Of a stretch of 64,000 bases of DNA, positions 29,996 to 41,247 are shown piece by piece. Source of the DNA: Pseudomonas sp. BP8 (GTDB lineage: Bacteria > Pseudomonadota > Gammaproteobacteria > Pseudomonadales > Pseudomonadaceae); NCBI RefSeq assembly GCF_017875955.1, contig NZ_JAGINK010000001.1, positions 873,001 to 937,000 on the forward strand, written 5' to 3'. The notes below the pieces were generated by a model that was not told the DNA's origin, ran no database searches, and was given only the letters and a program-made list of their open reading frames with translations. Each line of letters starts with the position of its first letter. Position 1 is the stretch's first letter. Position numbers and translations under genes: made by a program.

Positions 29996-30279
29996 GGTGT
30001 ATCTGCTTCCCGCCTTGTGGAGATGTGCTCGCCGAGGGAATGAGACAGGGGTGTGCTGTAGTGGCGCGCATTATCCCGGTGCTGGCGAGCGGTAGCAATT
30101 GTTGTGTTGGACAACGGTTTGCAGAAAATTCACCGTGGTTTGTAGGAGAGTTTTCTCGCCTCGCGTCAGTGGCTTATCCGATCCCGCGTGCTTGCGCGGT
30201 TGCCAGCCGACAACATGGGCTGGTCAAGCCTGAGCGCTGCACACATACTCGGGCATTCGTTGATACACGGAGGTCTCTC
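29996..30279. promoter_or_regulatory. Divergent control region between the aryl polyene operon and parA
   Basis: This 284-base gap must hold the promoters for the leftward operon and for parA. I saw a small inverted repeat (GTTG-N7-CAAC near 30103) and an AGGAG-type ribosome site for parA (CGGAGGTCTCTC before 30280). I found no convincing -10/-35 pair for the operon. Confidence 0.35.
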
Positions 30280-31062
30280 ATGCGGCGCGTGGTATTCAAT
30301 CAGAAAGGTGGCGTGGGCAAGTCGAGCATTGCCTGCAACCTGGCGGCAGTGAGCGCCAACGAGGGTTATCGGACCCTGTTGATCGACCTCGATGCCCAGG
30401 CCAACTCGACCCAGTACCTGACCGGGCTGACCGGCGACGACATCCCCATGGGGATTGCCGATTTCTTCAAGCAGAGCCTGTCCAGCGGGCCGTTCAGCAA
30501 GAAGAACAAGGTCGATATCTACGAAACCCCGTTCGACAACCTGCACGTGGTGACCGCCACCGCCGAGTTGGCTGATCTGCAGCCCAAGCTTGAGGCCAAG
30601 CACAAGATCAACAAGCTGCGCAAACTGCTGGATGATCTGGATGAGGATTACGACCGGATCTACATCGATACGCCGCCGGCGTTGAATTTCTACGCAGTTT
30701 CGGCGTTGATCGCGGCTGATCGTGTGTTGATACCCTTCGATTGCGACAGTTTCTCCCGCCAGGCGCTGTATGGCCTGCTGGCCGAGATCGAAGAGCTGAA
30801 GGACGACCATAACGAGGATCTGCAGGTCGAGGGGATTGTCGTCAATCAGTTCCAATCACGCGCCAGCTTGCCTCAGCAAATGCTCGACGAATTGCTGGAA
30901 GAGGGCTTGCCGGTGTTACCGGTATACCTGAGCAGCTCGGTGAAGATGCGTGAGTCGCACCATGCCAGCCTGCCGCTGATCCACCTGGAGCCGCGGCACA
31001 AGCTGACTCAGCAGTTTGTTGAGCTGCATGATCTCCTTGAGCGGGCAGATTCGATGGTTTAA
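30280..31062 (+). CDS. Orphan ParA/Soj-type ATPase
   Basis: The 260-residue protein begins with the deviant Walker A motif of ParA proteins, FNQKGGVGKSS (residues 5-15). It continues with LLIDLDAQANST and YIDTPPALNFY, all standard for the family. The ATG at 30280 follows a good GGAGG site. No parB or centromere-like repeats are adjacent, so it is an orphan ATPase rather than the chromosome partition pair. Such proteins can position other cargos; the cargo here is unknown. A homologue in this place is usual in P. putida-like genomes, as far as I recall. Confidence 0.88.
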   Translation: MRRVVFNQKGGVGKSSIACNLAAVSANEGYRTLLIDLDAQANSTQYLTGLTGDDIPMGIADFFKQSLSSGPFSKKNKVDIYETPFDNLHVVTATAELADLQPKLEAKHKINKLRKLLDDLDEDYDRIYIDTPPALNFYAVSALIAADRVLIPFDCDSFSRQALYGLLAEIEELKDDHNEDLQVEGIVVNQFQSRASLPQQMLDELLEEGLPVLPVYLSSSVKMRESHHASLPLIHLEPRHKLTQQFVELHDLLERADSMV

Positions 31063-31090
31063 TATCTCCCAAAACGGGAGATTTATTTGG

Positions 31091-31399
31091 ATGCGCGTCA
31101 TTGCCAAAAGTACCCTGGTGAAATTCTGGCAGAAACCTGGATATGAAGATGCCAAAGCACCTTTGGAAAGCTGGCACGATATAGCGCTGAAAGCGCTTTG
31201 GCGCACGCCTCAGGATGTTAGAACCCAGATAGGAAATGCCAGTATTTGTGGCAATAACCGGGTGGTATTCAACATTGGGGGTAACAAATACCGGCTGGTG
31301 GTGGAGATGCAATACCGCGCCGGTATTGCGTGGGTGAAATTCATCGGTACCCACAAGCGCTATGATGAGATAGATGTGGAGACGATCAATGAATGTTAA
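31091..31399 (+). CDS. higB: HigB-family mRNA interferase toxin
   Basis: The 102-residue protein matches the RelE-superfamily HigB toxin family: MRVIAKSTLVKFWQKPG, then AKAPLESWHDIALKALW, NRVVFNIGGNKYRLVVEM and FIGTHKRYDEID. Such toxins cleave mRNA on the ribosome. The ATG at 31091 follows a GGGAG site. The stop lies 11 bases inside the next gene, the usual toxin-first layout of higBA. The pair is visibly AT-richer than its neighbours, which suggests acquisition. Confidence 0.88.
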   Translation: MRVIAKSTLVKFWQKPGYEDAKAPLESWHDIALKALWRTPQDVRTQIGNASICGNNRVVFNIGGNKYRLVVEMQYRAGIAWVKFIGTHKRYDEIDVETINEC

Positions 31400-31745
31400 G
31401 CCAATCCGCAACGATGAAGATCTTCGAGCAGCTTTTCTGCGATTGGAAACTATCTTTCAGGCAGAGGCTGGTTCACCGGAAGCTGACGAGATGGAGGTTC
31501 TTGTTACGCTGATCGAAGTCTACGAGAACACGCACTACCCGATACATCCAGCTAACCCTGTCGATGCAATCAAATTTTGTATGGATCAGCAAGGGCTGAC
31601 CCCGCGAGATCTCGAGCGCTATATAGGGCCGAGCGGGCGTGTTTCTGAGGTATTGAATGGAAAGCGACGCTTGAGCCTTTCAATGATCAAGCGGCTGCAT
31701 GATGGCCTACGTATTCCTTATGAGTCTCTGCTGGCCGGCGCCTGA
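31389..31745 (+). CDS. higA: HigA-type antitoxin with Xre-like helix-turn-helix
   Basis: The 118-residue protein has an acidic N-terminal half (LETIFQAEAGSPEADEMEVLVTLIEVYE) and a C-terminal helix-turn-helix (LTPRDLERYIGPSGRVSEVLNGKRRLSLSMIKRLHDGLRIP). It should neutralise HigB and repress the pair. ATG 31389 overlaps the toxin gene by 11 bases, indicating translational coupling. There is no mobile-element gene beside it. The function rests on family resemblance and arrangement. Confidence 0.88.
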   Translation: MNVKPIRNDEDLRAAFLRLETIFQAEAGSPEADEMEVLVTLIEVYENTHYPIHPANPVDAIKFCMDQQGLTPRDLERYIGPSGRVSEVLNGKRRLSLSMIKRLHDGLRIPYESLLAGA

Positions 31746-31800
31746 TACAGGGGCGCCAGACCTGGCTCACTAACATCGGTGTGATGAAAGCTCCTGAAGC

Positions 31801-32235
31801 CTAGACCCCTTGGCTTCGCAACCATTCCAGCAACGATTGCAGTGGGAACGCCCCGGCTTGCCGCGCCACTTCGCGGCCATTCTTGAACAGGATCAGGCTG
31901 GGGATCGAGCGGATGCCCAGTTGCCCGGCGAGGTTGCGGTTGGCCTCGCTGTCCAGCTTGGCCAGGCGGCAGCGGCCGCTGAGCTGGCCGGCGGCCTGGG
32001 TGAAGATCGGGGCGAAGGATTTGCATGGGCCGCACCAGTCGGCCCAGACGTCCAGCAGCAACGGCAGGTCGCCCTTGATCTGGCTGGCGTAGCTGCTTTC
32101 GCTGAGGTCGAAGGGTTTGCCGAGAATGACGTCCTGTTTGCAGCGGCCGCATTTTGGCGCGTCGGTGAGGCGGGCGGCGGGCAGGCGGTTGAGGCCATTG
32201 CAGTGGGGGCAGGGGATCACTAGCGGGTCGGACAT
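31801..32235 (-). CDS. trxC: Thioredoxin 2 (zinc-binding)
   Basis: The 144-residue protein has the N-terminal zinc site of TrxC (Cys9, Cys12, Cys29, Cys32) followed by a thioredoxin domain with the active site WCGPC (Cys68 and Cys71) and the cis-Pro segment IRSIPSLILFKNG. It reduces protein disulfides in the cytoplasm and is usually tied to oxidative stress. It starts at ATG 32235, with an AGGAGT ribosome site just upstream. Confidence 0.95.
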   Translation of the reverse strand: MSDPLVIPCPHCNGLNRLPAARLTDAPKCGRCKQDVILGKPFDLSESSYASQIKGDLPLLLDVWADWCGPCKSFAPIFTQAAGQLSGRCRLAKLDSEANRNLAGQLGIRSIPSLILFKNGREVARQAGAFPLQSLLEWLRSQGV

Positions 32236-32314
32236 TGTGTACTCCTTGAGTTTGTTGGGGCAGCTGCGCAGCCGTTTCCCACAGAACTAACGCTAACCCA
32301 TTGATTTAGCGGAA

Positions 32315-32415
32315 CCCTGTAGGAGCGGGCTTGCCCCGCGAAGAGGCCAGTTCAGCCACCATGGTAGATGGCACCGGCTTCGCCGGTTTCGCGGGACAAG
32401 CCCGCTCCTACAGGG
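32315..32415. repeat. REP-type inverted repeat pair (TGTAGGAGCGGGCTTG family)
   Basis: CCCTGTAGGAGCGGGCTTG from 32315 is mirrored by CAAGCCCGCTCCTACAGGG ending at 32415. This second REP family also occurs near 39350-39441 and lies between trxC and selO, both on the minus strand. Confidence 0.88.
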
Positions 32416-32453
32416 TGTGCAGCGCGCTTGCGGCCCTTGGATTCACGGGTTAG

Positions 32454-34047
<1,594 letters not shown>

Positions 34048-34077
34048 ATTCTGCGGTTGATGGCCGTTGGAGTCCAG

Positions 34078-37000
34078 CTACACCGGCGCGGTGCCATCCG
34101 GTTTCACGCCATTGCTTCCTTCCATGGCAATCAGCTGCTGCTTTTGCCCCAAGGTATCCATCAGGAACACCTCGACCTGTCGCACCGAAATCTTGATGTT
34201 GTGCGCCTTGAACTCCCGGTTGATATACCGGTTGATCTCATCGAGGGTCGGGTTGCGGTCACCCAGGTCACGCACGTGCATGCGCAGCTCATGGTCCAGC
34301 GAACTCTCGCCAAAGTTGAGGAAATACACCAGCGGCTCCGGGTCCTTGAGTACCCGCGGGTTCTCATGGGCGCCCTTGAGCAGCAGGTCGCGCACAAGGT
34401 CGAGGTCCGAGCCGTAGTCGATGCCGAGCTTCAGCGTCACCCGGGTGACCGTGTCGGTCAGCGACCAGTTGATCAACTGGCCAGTGATGAAGGTCTTGTT
34501 CGGGACGATGATGTCCTTGCGGTCGAAATCGGTGATGGTGGTGGCACGGATACGGATCTTGCTCACCGTGCCGGACAGGTTGCCGATGGTGATGGTGTCG
34601 CCGATGCGCACCGGTCGCTCGAACAGGATCATGATGCCGGAGATGAAGTTGGCGAAGATCTCCTGCATGCCGAAACCCAGGCCCACCGACAGCGCCGCGA
34701 CCAGCCACTGCAGCTTGTCCCAGCTGACCCCGAGGGTCGATAGGGTGCTGACAAAACCAACCCCCGCGATCACATAAGAGAGCAGCGTGGTGGTTGCGTA
34801 GGCGCTGCCCTGGGCCAGGTTCAGCCGCGACAGCACCAGCACTTCGAGCAGCCCCGGCAAGTTGCCGGCCAAGGCAAAGGTGATACCGATGATCACCAGC
34901 GCGCCGAGCAGGTCGCCGAGGCTGATCGGCACCATGCTGGCGGCGGCGCCGGTGCCGCTGGTGTATTCGTACAGGGTGAAGTTGTTGAGGTAGGCGAACA
35001 CCGTGATCAGGTCGGCCCAGACCCAGTACAGGCCCCCGATGAAACCGCCGAGCAAGGCCAGGCGGATCAGCCGCAGCGACTGCTGGTTGACCTGCTCGAT
35101 GTCCAGGGTCGGCTCTTCAGTGAAGACCTCGCCATCCAGGCCTTCCTTGCTCGCCTGGCGCTTGCTCAAGGCGCGCTGATAGGCCAGGCGCCGCGCCGCC
35201 ACCGACAGGCCGCGGACGAACGCCGCCTCGATCACCAGCCAGAACAGCAGCAGGTACAGCGTGTAGATCAGGCGGTCGGTGAGTTTCAGGGCGGTGTAGT
35301 AATAGCCAAAGCAGACCGCCACGAACAGGGCGATCGGCAACGCGGTAAAGGCTACCCCGACTGCCTTGCGGAACAGTGAGGTATCGCGGTGCGCCGGGCT
35401 GCTCAACAGCAGCCGGCTGAGCAGCCAGGCCATCAGCGCGTAGCAGGTCAGCACCACACCGATGCCGAGCACGTCGTTAGCCAGCGCCGAGGGCTGGTGC
35501 TCGGCCACCGCCACCACGCCGACCAGCGCCAGCACCACGCTACCCAGGCGACGCACCCAGCCGCGAAGGAACTCGACCTGCGGCTTGTGCCAGCGGAAAT
35601 GGATCTCCGCCACCCCACCCGGGGAGAGGATGCGGTAGGCGGTGTAGAACACCAGCCAGGCCTGGGCGATCTGCCACAGTGCGGCGCTGAGGTTGGCGTT
35701 CTGCCCACGGGCATCGACCTGCAGGATATAGGCGCACAAGGCCAGCGCCAGGCTCAGCGGCATTGCCAGCAAGACGTTGATCAGCAGCGCCTGCGGCGTA
35801 TGCCACTGGCTGTCGCGCTTGAAGTGGCCGATGTCCTGATGAACCTTGCTCAGCCGCTGGTACAGGTAGCGCCGGCGCCACAGCAAGGCACCGATCAGCA
35901 ACAGCAAGGGCAGAAACAGCAGCGGCCGTTGGCTCAGGCCCTGGACCACCTCTTTGACCCCCGAGCCCCACGGCAGGCTGGCTACCTGCTCGACGAAGCG
36001 GCCGGGTACGGTGCTCAGCCACTCCCAGTCGAGCGGCTTGTTGCTGGGGATCCAGAACATCTGCTCTTCAAGGGTGGTGCGCAGGCCTTGCGCGGTGCTC
36101 AGCAACTGCTTCTGGTTCAACTGCAGGGTGATCGACTCGTTGAGCAGTGCCGACAGCTCGCGGTTGAGCCGTTCAAGAAGGTCGTTACGGGTGATGGCGA
36201 CTTCCAGCAAGGCCTTGCGCAGCGCGGGGTTGACGTCCTGTTCGGGTTGAGTGGCGAGCAGGCGATCGACATAGCCGGTCGGGTTGCTCATCTGTTCGCG
36301 CTGCTGGTTGACCTCGAACTGGTACAGGCGGATGTCGGCGATCTGGTCGGCCAGGCCGCGGTCGAGCGTCAGGTGCGGCAGGGTCTGCTTCTGCTTGTAG
36401 AGGATCTTGGACAGCAGCAGGCTGCCCTTGAGCACATTGATCTGCTCGTCCAGGGCCTGGTCGGCCTGGGTCAGGCTATCGAGCTGCTGTTTGGTCTTGA
36501 GGTTCTGCTGGGTCAGCTCGTTGAGACGGTCGGTACTCTTGAGCAGGTAGTCGGAGAGCTTCAGGTTGGCCGCACTTTCGTTGGCCAGCAGGCTGCTGCC
36601 GCCGGCTTTTTGCGCTTCGATCGACTGCTGGGTGACCGTTTGCTGCGACTGGGCCAGGCGCTTGTCGTTGATCAGCGTCTGCAGGTCCTGGATTTCTTGC
36701 TCAAGGCGCGCGGCGCGCTCGACCAGCAGGTCATGCTGGGCGTTGCCGAGGTCTTGCAACAGGCCATTGCCGGCCAGCTCCTGGCGGCGCAGCAAGGTCT
36801 GTGCGTTGAGCGCGGCAAGCTCGGCGTTGAGCTGGTTGCGCTGGTCGGCTGAGAGGCTCTTGCCGTTGTCCTTGCCGGACTTGAGGGTGCTGTTGATCTT
36901 TTGGGTGCGAATCTGGTTGTTGCTGATCTCGGCCTGGGCCCGTTCGGGGCGGGTCTGCGAGTTGATGATCAGGCTGTTGGCTTCGGACAGCGCCTTTTGC

Positions 37001-37395
37001 AGCTCGCCCTGCAGGGTATTGCGCTCGCTGAGCATGTTCTCCAGCTGCGGTACCGTGAGGTTGGCGTAGCGCTGGGTCACCGGCACCGTTTTGCTGGTCT
37101 TGAGTTTGGCCAGTTCGCGCTGGCTTTCGCTGGTCAGACGCGGCGCGTCGGCCAGCTGCTGCTTGAGGTCGGCGAGCTTGCGTTCACTGTCCTGCTGGTT
37201 GCCGAGCAGGGTGAGCGTCTGTTCGAGCACCTGCTGCAGGGCTTTCTGCTCTGCTTCGGGGAGCTTGCGCTCGGCGATCTTGTCGAGACTGTTCTGGATG
37301 CTGGGGGTGGTCAGGGTCTCGGCCGCGGTGGCGGCAAACGAGAGGGACAAGCACAGCCCGAGAAGGGCTGCGCGCAGGTGCACACGCAGGGACAT
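34078..37395 (-). CDS. mscK: Large MscS-family mechanosensitive channel (MscK/KefA or MscM type)
   Basis: The 1105-residue protein has a signal peptide (MSLRVHLRAALLGLCLSLSFAATAAE) and a long periplasmic coiled-coil region to about residue 480, rich in Gln, Leu and Lys. About eleven transmembrane segments follow. The C-terminal MscS core includes VSTLGVSWDKLQWLVAALSVGLGFGMQEIFANFISGIMILFERPVRIGD, the pore-lining helix and the start of the beta domain. It releases solutes upon hypo-osmotic shock. I start at ATG 37395 because this places the signal peptide at the N-terminus. MscK and MscM cannot be told apart surely from sequence alone. Confidence 0.88.
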   Translation of the reverse strand: MSLRVHLRAALLGLCLSLSFAATAAETLTTPSIQNSLDKIAERKLPEAEQKALQQVLEQTLTLLGNQQDSERKLADLKQQLADAPRLTSESQRELAKLKTSKTVPVTQRYANLTVPQLENMLSERNTLQGELQKALSEANSLIINSQTRPERAQAEISNNQIRTQKINSTLKSGKDNGKSLSADQRNQLNAELAALNAQTLLRRQELAGNGLLQDLGNAQHDLLVERAARLEQEIQDLQTLINDKRLAQSQQTVTQQSIEAQKAGGSSLLANESAANLKLSDYLLKSTDRLNELTQQNLKTKQQLDSLTQADQALDEQINVLKGSLLLSKILYKQKQTLPHLTLDRGLADQIADIRLYQFEVNQQREQMSNPTGYVDRLLATQPEQDVNPALRKALLEVAITRNDLLERLNRELSALLNESITLQLNQKQLLSTAQGLRTTLEEQMFWIPSNKPLDWEWLSTVPGRFVEQVASLPWGSGVKEVVQGLSQRPLLFLPLLLLIGALLWRRRYLYQRLSKVHQDIGHFKRDSQWHTPQALLINVLLAMPLSLALALCAYILQVDARGQNANLSAALWQIAQAWLVFYTAYRILSPGGVAEIHFRWHKPQVEFLRGWVRRLGSVVLALVGVVAVAEHQPSALANDVLGIGVVLTCYALMAWLLSRLLLSSPAHRDTSLFRKAVGVAFTALPIALFVAVCFGYYYTALKLTDRLIYTLYLLLFWLVIEAAFVRGLSVAARRLAYQRALSKRQASKEGLDGEVFTEEPTLDIEQVNQQSLRLIRLALLGGFIGGLYWVWADLITVFAYLNNFTLYEYTSGTGAAASMVPISLGDLLGALVIIGITFALAGNLPGLLEVLVLSRLNLAQGSAYATTTLLSYVIAGVGFVSTLSTLGVSWDKLQWLVAALSVGLGFGMQEIFANFISGIMILFERPVRIGDTITIGNLSGTVSKIRIRATTITDFDRKDIIVPNKTFITGQLINWSLTDTVTRVTLKLGIDYGSDLDLVRDLLLKGAHENPRVLKDPEPLVYFLNFGESSLDHELRMHVRDLGDRNPTLDEINRYINREFKAHNIKISVRQVEVFLMDTLGQKQQLIAMEGSNGVKPDGTAPV

Positions 37396-37430
37396 AGGCA
37401 GAATTCTTGTGTAACGAGGCAAATCGGAGT

Positions 37431-39173
37431 TTAGAGGAACAGCCCTGGGCCGGGTCGGGTTCCTTCGGGGAATCTGACGCCCACTTTGTGGATCTTGTTC
37501 CCGTCCATGACTGCGACGGTCCAGATTGTGCCGTGCCATTCGATCTGATCCCCTACTACTGGAGCGCCTCCGACCTTTTGTCGGATGAACTGCGCCAGCG
37601 GCATATTGGCGTCCAGGCCGTCCAGTTTCAGCCCATAAAGGGCCGCCACTGCGCCCAGTTCGGCATCGCCTTCGAGGACGAAATCGCCGAAGAAGCGCAG
37701 GTCGAGACCGCGTTGTGGCGCCTGGCTGAACAGTTTGCCCAGTGCCGACAGGTTGTGCTCGTGGCCGATCACACAGAGCATGTCGCCAACTTCCAGCACG
37801 GTGCTGCCTGACGGGTGAAGCAATTGCTCGCCGCGAAACAGCGCGGCAATCCGCGTGCCTTCAGGCATCTTCAACTCGCGCAGGGCGGCGCCGATGCACC
37901 ATTTTTCGGCGCCGAGGCGGTAGACGAACATCTCCCACTCGCTGGTGATATGCACTTCCAGGGCGGAGCGCGAGATCGGCGCCGGGTCTGGCGGTACCGT
38001 GACCTTGAGCAGCTTGGCCATCCACGGCAGGCTGGTGCCCTGTACCAGCAGCGATACCAGGACGATGAAGAATGCCAGGTTGAAGAATAGCTGTGCCTGC
38101 GGCAGCCCAGCCATCAGCGGGAACACCGCGAGGATGATCGGTACCGCGCCGCGCAGGCCGACCCAGGCGATAAAGCCCTTTTCGCGCCCGTGAAAGGCCT
38201 TGAACGGCAGCAGCGCGGCAACCACCGACAGCGGCCGGGCGACCAGGATCATCCACAAGGCCAAGGCCAGCGCTGGCACTGCGATCGGTAGCAGGTCGTG
38301 CGGGGTGACCAGCAGGCCCAGCACCAGGAACATGCCGATCTGCGCCAGCCAGGCCATGCCGTCGAGCATGTGCAGAATGCCGTGGCGGCTGCGAATCGGC
38401 CGGTTGCCGAGCACCAGCCCGCACAGGTACACGGCAAGGAAGCCGCTGCCGTGCAGGGCGTTGGTCAGGGAAAACACCACCAGGCCGCCAGCCACTACCA
38501 GGATCGGGTAGAGGCCGCCGGCCAGGTTGATCCGGTTGACCATCTGCAGCATCAGCCAGCCGCCGCCCAGGCCGAGCAGACCACCGATGCCGAACTCGCG
38601 GATCAGGTGGGTGAGCAGGCTCCAGTGCAGGCCGGTCTGGCCGCTGGCGATCATGTCGATCAGGGTGACGGTGAGGAACACCGCCATCGGGTCGTTGCTG
38701 CCCGACTCGATTTCCAGGGTGGCAGTGACCCGTTCGTTCAGGCCTTTGCCGCCGAGCAGCGAGAATACCGCCGCGGCGTCGGTCGAGCCAACGATGGCGC
38801 CGATCAGCAGCCCTTGGATCAGGCTCAGGTCGAACAGCCAGGCGGCGACCATGCCGGTCAGCCCGGTGGTGATCAGTACGCCTACCGTGGCCAGCGACAA
38901 CGCTGGCCACAGCGCCACGCGAAAGCTTGCCACCCGCGTGCGCAGGCCACCGTCGAGGAGGATCACGGCCAAGGCCAGGTTGCCCACCAGGTAGGCAGTC
39001 GGGTAGTTGTTGAAGATGATGCCGCCACCATCGACGCCGGCTACCATGCCGACCGCGAGGATGATGACCAGAATGGGAATGCCCAGGCGCGATGACAGCG
39101 AGCTGACCAGGATACTTGCACCCACCAGCAATGCGCCGATCAGGAACAGGCTGTTGATGGTGCTTGCATCCAA
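37431..39173 (-). CDS. nhaP2: Potassium/proton antiporter, NhaP2/CvrA type
   Basis: The 580-residue protein has a CPA1-type membrane domain of about twelve helices ([44 protein letters not shown] with its conserved Asp). A TrkA-C domain follows ([31 protein letters not shown]), then a CorC/HlyC-like end. It exports K+ in exchange for protons. I chose TTG 39173: it yields the family N-terminus [15 protein letters not shown] and has GGAG eight bases upstream. An ATG at 39194 has no ribosome site. Confidence 0.87.
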   Translation of the reverse strand: MDASTINSLFLIGALLVGASILVSSLSSRLGIPILVIILAVGMVAGVDGGGIIFNNYPTAYLVGNLALAVILLDGGLRTRVASFRVALWPALSLATVGVLITTGLTGMVAAWLFDLSLIQGLLIGAIVGSTDAAAVFSLLGGKGLNERVTATLEIESGSNDPMAVFLTVTLIDMIASGQTGLHWSLLTHLIREFGIGGLLGLGGGWLMLQMVNRINLAGGLYPILVVAGGLVVFSLTNALHGSGFLAVYLCGLVLGNRPIRSRHGILHMLDGMAWLAQIGMFLVLGLLVTPHDLLPIAVPALALALWMILVARPLSVVAALLPFKAFHGREKGFIAWVGLRGAVPIILAVFPLMAGLPQAQLFFNLAFFIVLVSLLVQGTSLPWMAKLLKVTVPPDPAPISRSALEVHITSEWEMFVYRLGAEKWCIGAALRELKMPEGTRIAALFRGEQLLHPSGSTVLEVGDMLCVIGHEHNLSALGKLFSQAPQRGLDLRFFGDFVLEGDAELGAVAALYGLKLDGLDANMPLAQFIRQKVGGAPVVGDQIEWHGTIWTVAVMDGNKIHKVGVRFPEGTRPGPGLFL

Positions 39174-39298
39174 AGGCGTTACTCCGGGGGTCATCGCGGG
39201 GAGGGGACGTGCGTGTATTAGAGGGTCTAACTAGCAGGTCGCGTGCCAATCGATTCTAACCTGATGAATTGGCAGGGTGTAAAGCGTTTCTGCATATG

Positions 39299-39330
39299 AA
39301 AAAAGGCACCGCGCAGGGTGCCTTCTTTGT
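39299..39330 (-). terminator. Rho-independent terminator downstream of betA
   Basis: On the minus strand, AAGGCACC and GGTGCCTT form a stem followed by a run of six T. It lies between betA and nhaP2 and ends the betIBA message. Confidence 0.88.
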
Positions 39331-39348
39331 ATGGCGTCAGGGCCGGTC

Positions 39349-39441
39349 TCTTCGCGGGGCAAGCCCGCGCCTACAGGATCCGAGTCGATCACCCATCAGG
39401 GGACATACCGAACCCCTGTAGGAGCGGGCTTGCCCCGCGAA
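39349..39441. repeat. REP-type inverted repeat pair (TGTAGGAGCGGGCTTG family)
   Basis: CTTCGCGGGGCAAGCCCGCG (from 39350) and TGTAGGAGCGGGCTTGCCCC (to 39437) are inverted copies, between the betA stop and its terminator. Confidence 0.85.
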
Positions 39442-39471
39442 CGAGCGCAAAGCGCTCGCCTGGCGCCGCAA

Positions 39472-41169
39472 TCAGCCCTGCTTCACTTCACGCATGGCTT
39501 TGCCTTTGACCGGCGCGCCGTTCGCCACGTAATACTTGGCGGTGCTGCGCGGCAGTGGCTGGCGGCCACGGATCTTGTCCGAGATCTTCTCGGCAATCAT
39601 GATCGTGGTGGCGTTGAGGTTGCCGGTGATGATGATCGGCATGATCGACGCATCGACCACACGCAGGCCCTGCATGCCATGCACGCGACCCTGGTCGTCG
39701 ACCACCGCCATCTCGTCGGTGCCCATCTTGCACGAGCAGGACGGGTGGAACGCGGTTTCGGCGTGCTCGCGGATGAACTGGTCCAGCTGCTCGTCCGTCT
39801 GCACGTGCTCGCCCGGGCTGATCTCACGACCACGGTACTGATCGAGTGCCGGCTGGGCCATGATTTCACGGGTCAGGCGGATGCCGTCGCGGAATTCCTG
39901 CCAGTCCTGCTCGGTTGCCATGTAGTTGAAGAGGATGCTCGGGTGCTGGCGCGGGTCTTTCGACTTGAGCTGGATACGGCCGCGGCTAGGCGAACGCATC
40001 GAGCCCATGTGCGCCTGGAAACCGTGTTCCTTGACGCCGTTGGAGCCGTTGTAATTGATCGCCACCGGCAGGAAGTGGTACTGGATGTTCGGCCACTCGA
40101 ACTCAGGGCGGGAACGGATGAAACCGCCGGCCTCGAATTGGTTGCTGGCGCCGATGCCGGTGCCGTTGAACAGCCATTCGGCACCGATGGCCGGCTGGTT
40201 CCACCAGAGCAGCGACGGGTACAGCGAGACCGGCTGGGTGCAGGCGTACTGCAGGTACAGCTCGAGGTGGTCCTGCAGGTTCTCGCCAACGCCTGGCAGG
40301 TCGTGCACGACCGGCACGTCGAGGCTTTCCAGCAGTGCCCGAGGGCCGACGCCGGAGCGTTGCAGCAGTTGCGGCGAGGCAATCGCGCCGGAGCTGACGA
40401 TGACTTCCTTGCGCGCACGGGCTTCCATGCGCTCTTCGCTATCGCCGACCAGGTAAGTCACGCCGACAGCGCGCTTGCCTTCGAACAGAATGCGGTCGCT
40501 GAGGGCGTGGGTGACGATGGTCAGGTTGGGGCGTTTCTTGGCCTGGTCCAGGTAACCGCGAGCAGTGCTCGAACGGCGGCCTTTCTTGGTTACCGAACGG
40601 TCCATCGGACCAAAGCCTTCCTGCTGATAACCGTTGAGGTCTTCAGTACGCGGGTAACCGGCCTGCACGCCGGCTTCGACCATGGCGTTGAACAGCGGGT
40701 TGTTGCCAGCCTTGGGCGTGGCGACGCTGAGCGGGCCTTCGCCACCGTGGTAATCGTTGGGGCCGATGTCGCGGGTTTCTGCTTTGCGGAAATACGGCAG
40801 GCAGTCCAGGTAGGTCCAGTCTTCGAGGCCTGGCAGTTCAGCCCAGCCGTCGAAGTCCATGGCGTTACCGCGGATGTAGCACATGCCGTTGATCAGCGAA
40901 GAACCACCCAGGCCCTTGCCGCGACCGCATTCCATCCGGCGGCCGTCCATGTGCGGCTCAGGATCGGTCTCGTAGGCCCAGTTGTAGCGACGACCCTGCA
41001 GCGGGAAGGCCAGGGCGGCCGGCATCTGCGTGCGGAAATCGAAGCGGTAGTCCGGGCCGCCGGCTTCGAGCAGCAGCACGCTGACATTGGCGTCTTCGGT
41101 CAGGCGGGTGGCGATGGTATTACCGGCCGAGCCGGCACCCACGATGATGTAATCGAATTGCTGGGACAT
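39472..41169 (-). CDS. betA: Choline dehydrogenase
   Basis: BetA is a membrane-linked FAD flavoprotein of the GMC family that oxidises choline to betaine aldehyde. The 565-residue protein starts with the FAD-binding motif [18 protein letters not shown]. It also has the GMC signatures [20 protein letters not shown] and [17 protein letters not shown], and the C-terminal His/Asn region [13 protein letters not shown] and [14 protein letters not shown]. It is the last gene of betI-betB-betA, 78 bases after betB. Confidence 0.96.
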   Translation of the reverse strand: MSQQFDYIIVGAGSAGNTIATRLTEDANVSVLLLEAGGPDYRFDFRTQMPAALAFPLQGRRYNWAYETDPEPHMDGRRMECGRGKGLGGSSLINGMCYIRGNAMDFDGWAELPGLEDWTYLDCLPYFRKAETRDIGPNDYHGGEGPLSVATPKAGNNPLFNAMVEAGVQAGYPRTEDLNGYQQEGFGPMDRSVTKKGRRSSTARGYLDQAKKRPNLTIVTHALSDRILFEGKRAVGVTYLVGDSEERMEARARKEVIVSSGAIASPQLLQRSGVGPRALLESLDVPVVHDLPGVGENLQDHLELYLQYACTQPVSLYPSLLWWNQPAIGAEWLFNGTGIGASNQFEAGGFIRSRPEFEWPNIQYHFLPVAINYNGSNGVKEHGFQAHMGSMRSPSRGRIQLKSKDPRQHPSILFNYMATEQDWQEFRDGIRLTREIMAQPALDQYRGREISPGEHVQTDEQLDQFIREHAETAFHPSCSCKMGTDEMAVVDDQGRVHGMQGLRVVDASIMPIIITGNLNATTIMIAEKISDKIRGRQPLPRSTAKYYVANGAPVKGKAMREVKQG

Positions 41170-41247
41170 GATAAGTACCCTCGTGTGGCGGTGACAGGGA
41201 GCGAGAACGCCCGCGCAGCGCGGCGCGGGCGTGACTACACGGGGTGC

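Noticed and set aside
30025..30279. An 85-residue N-terminal extension of ParA
   Set aside because: ParA proteins start just before the KGGVGK motif, and ATG 30280 has a good ribosome site.
35389..36852. A 487-residue plus-strand frame within mscK
   Set aside because: It is the opposite strand of the channel's coiled-coil region; Gln/Leu-rich composition follows from that.
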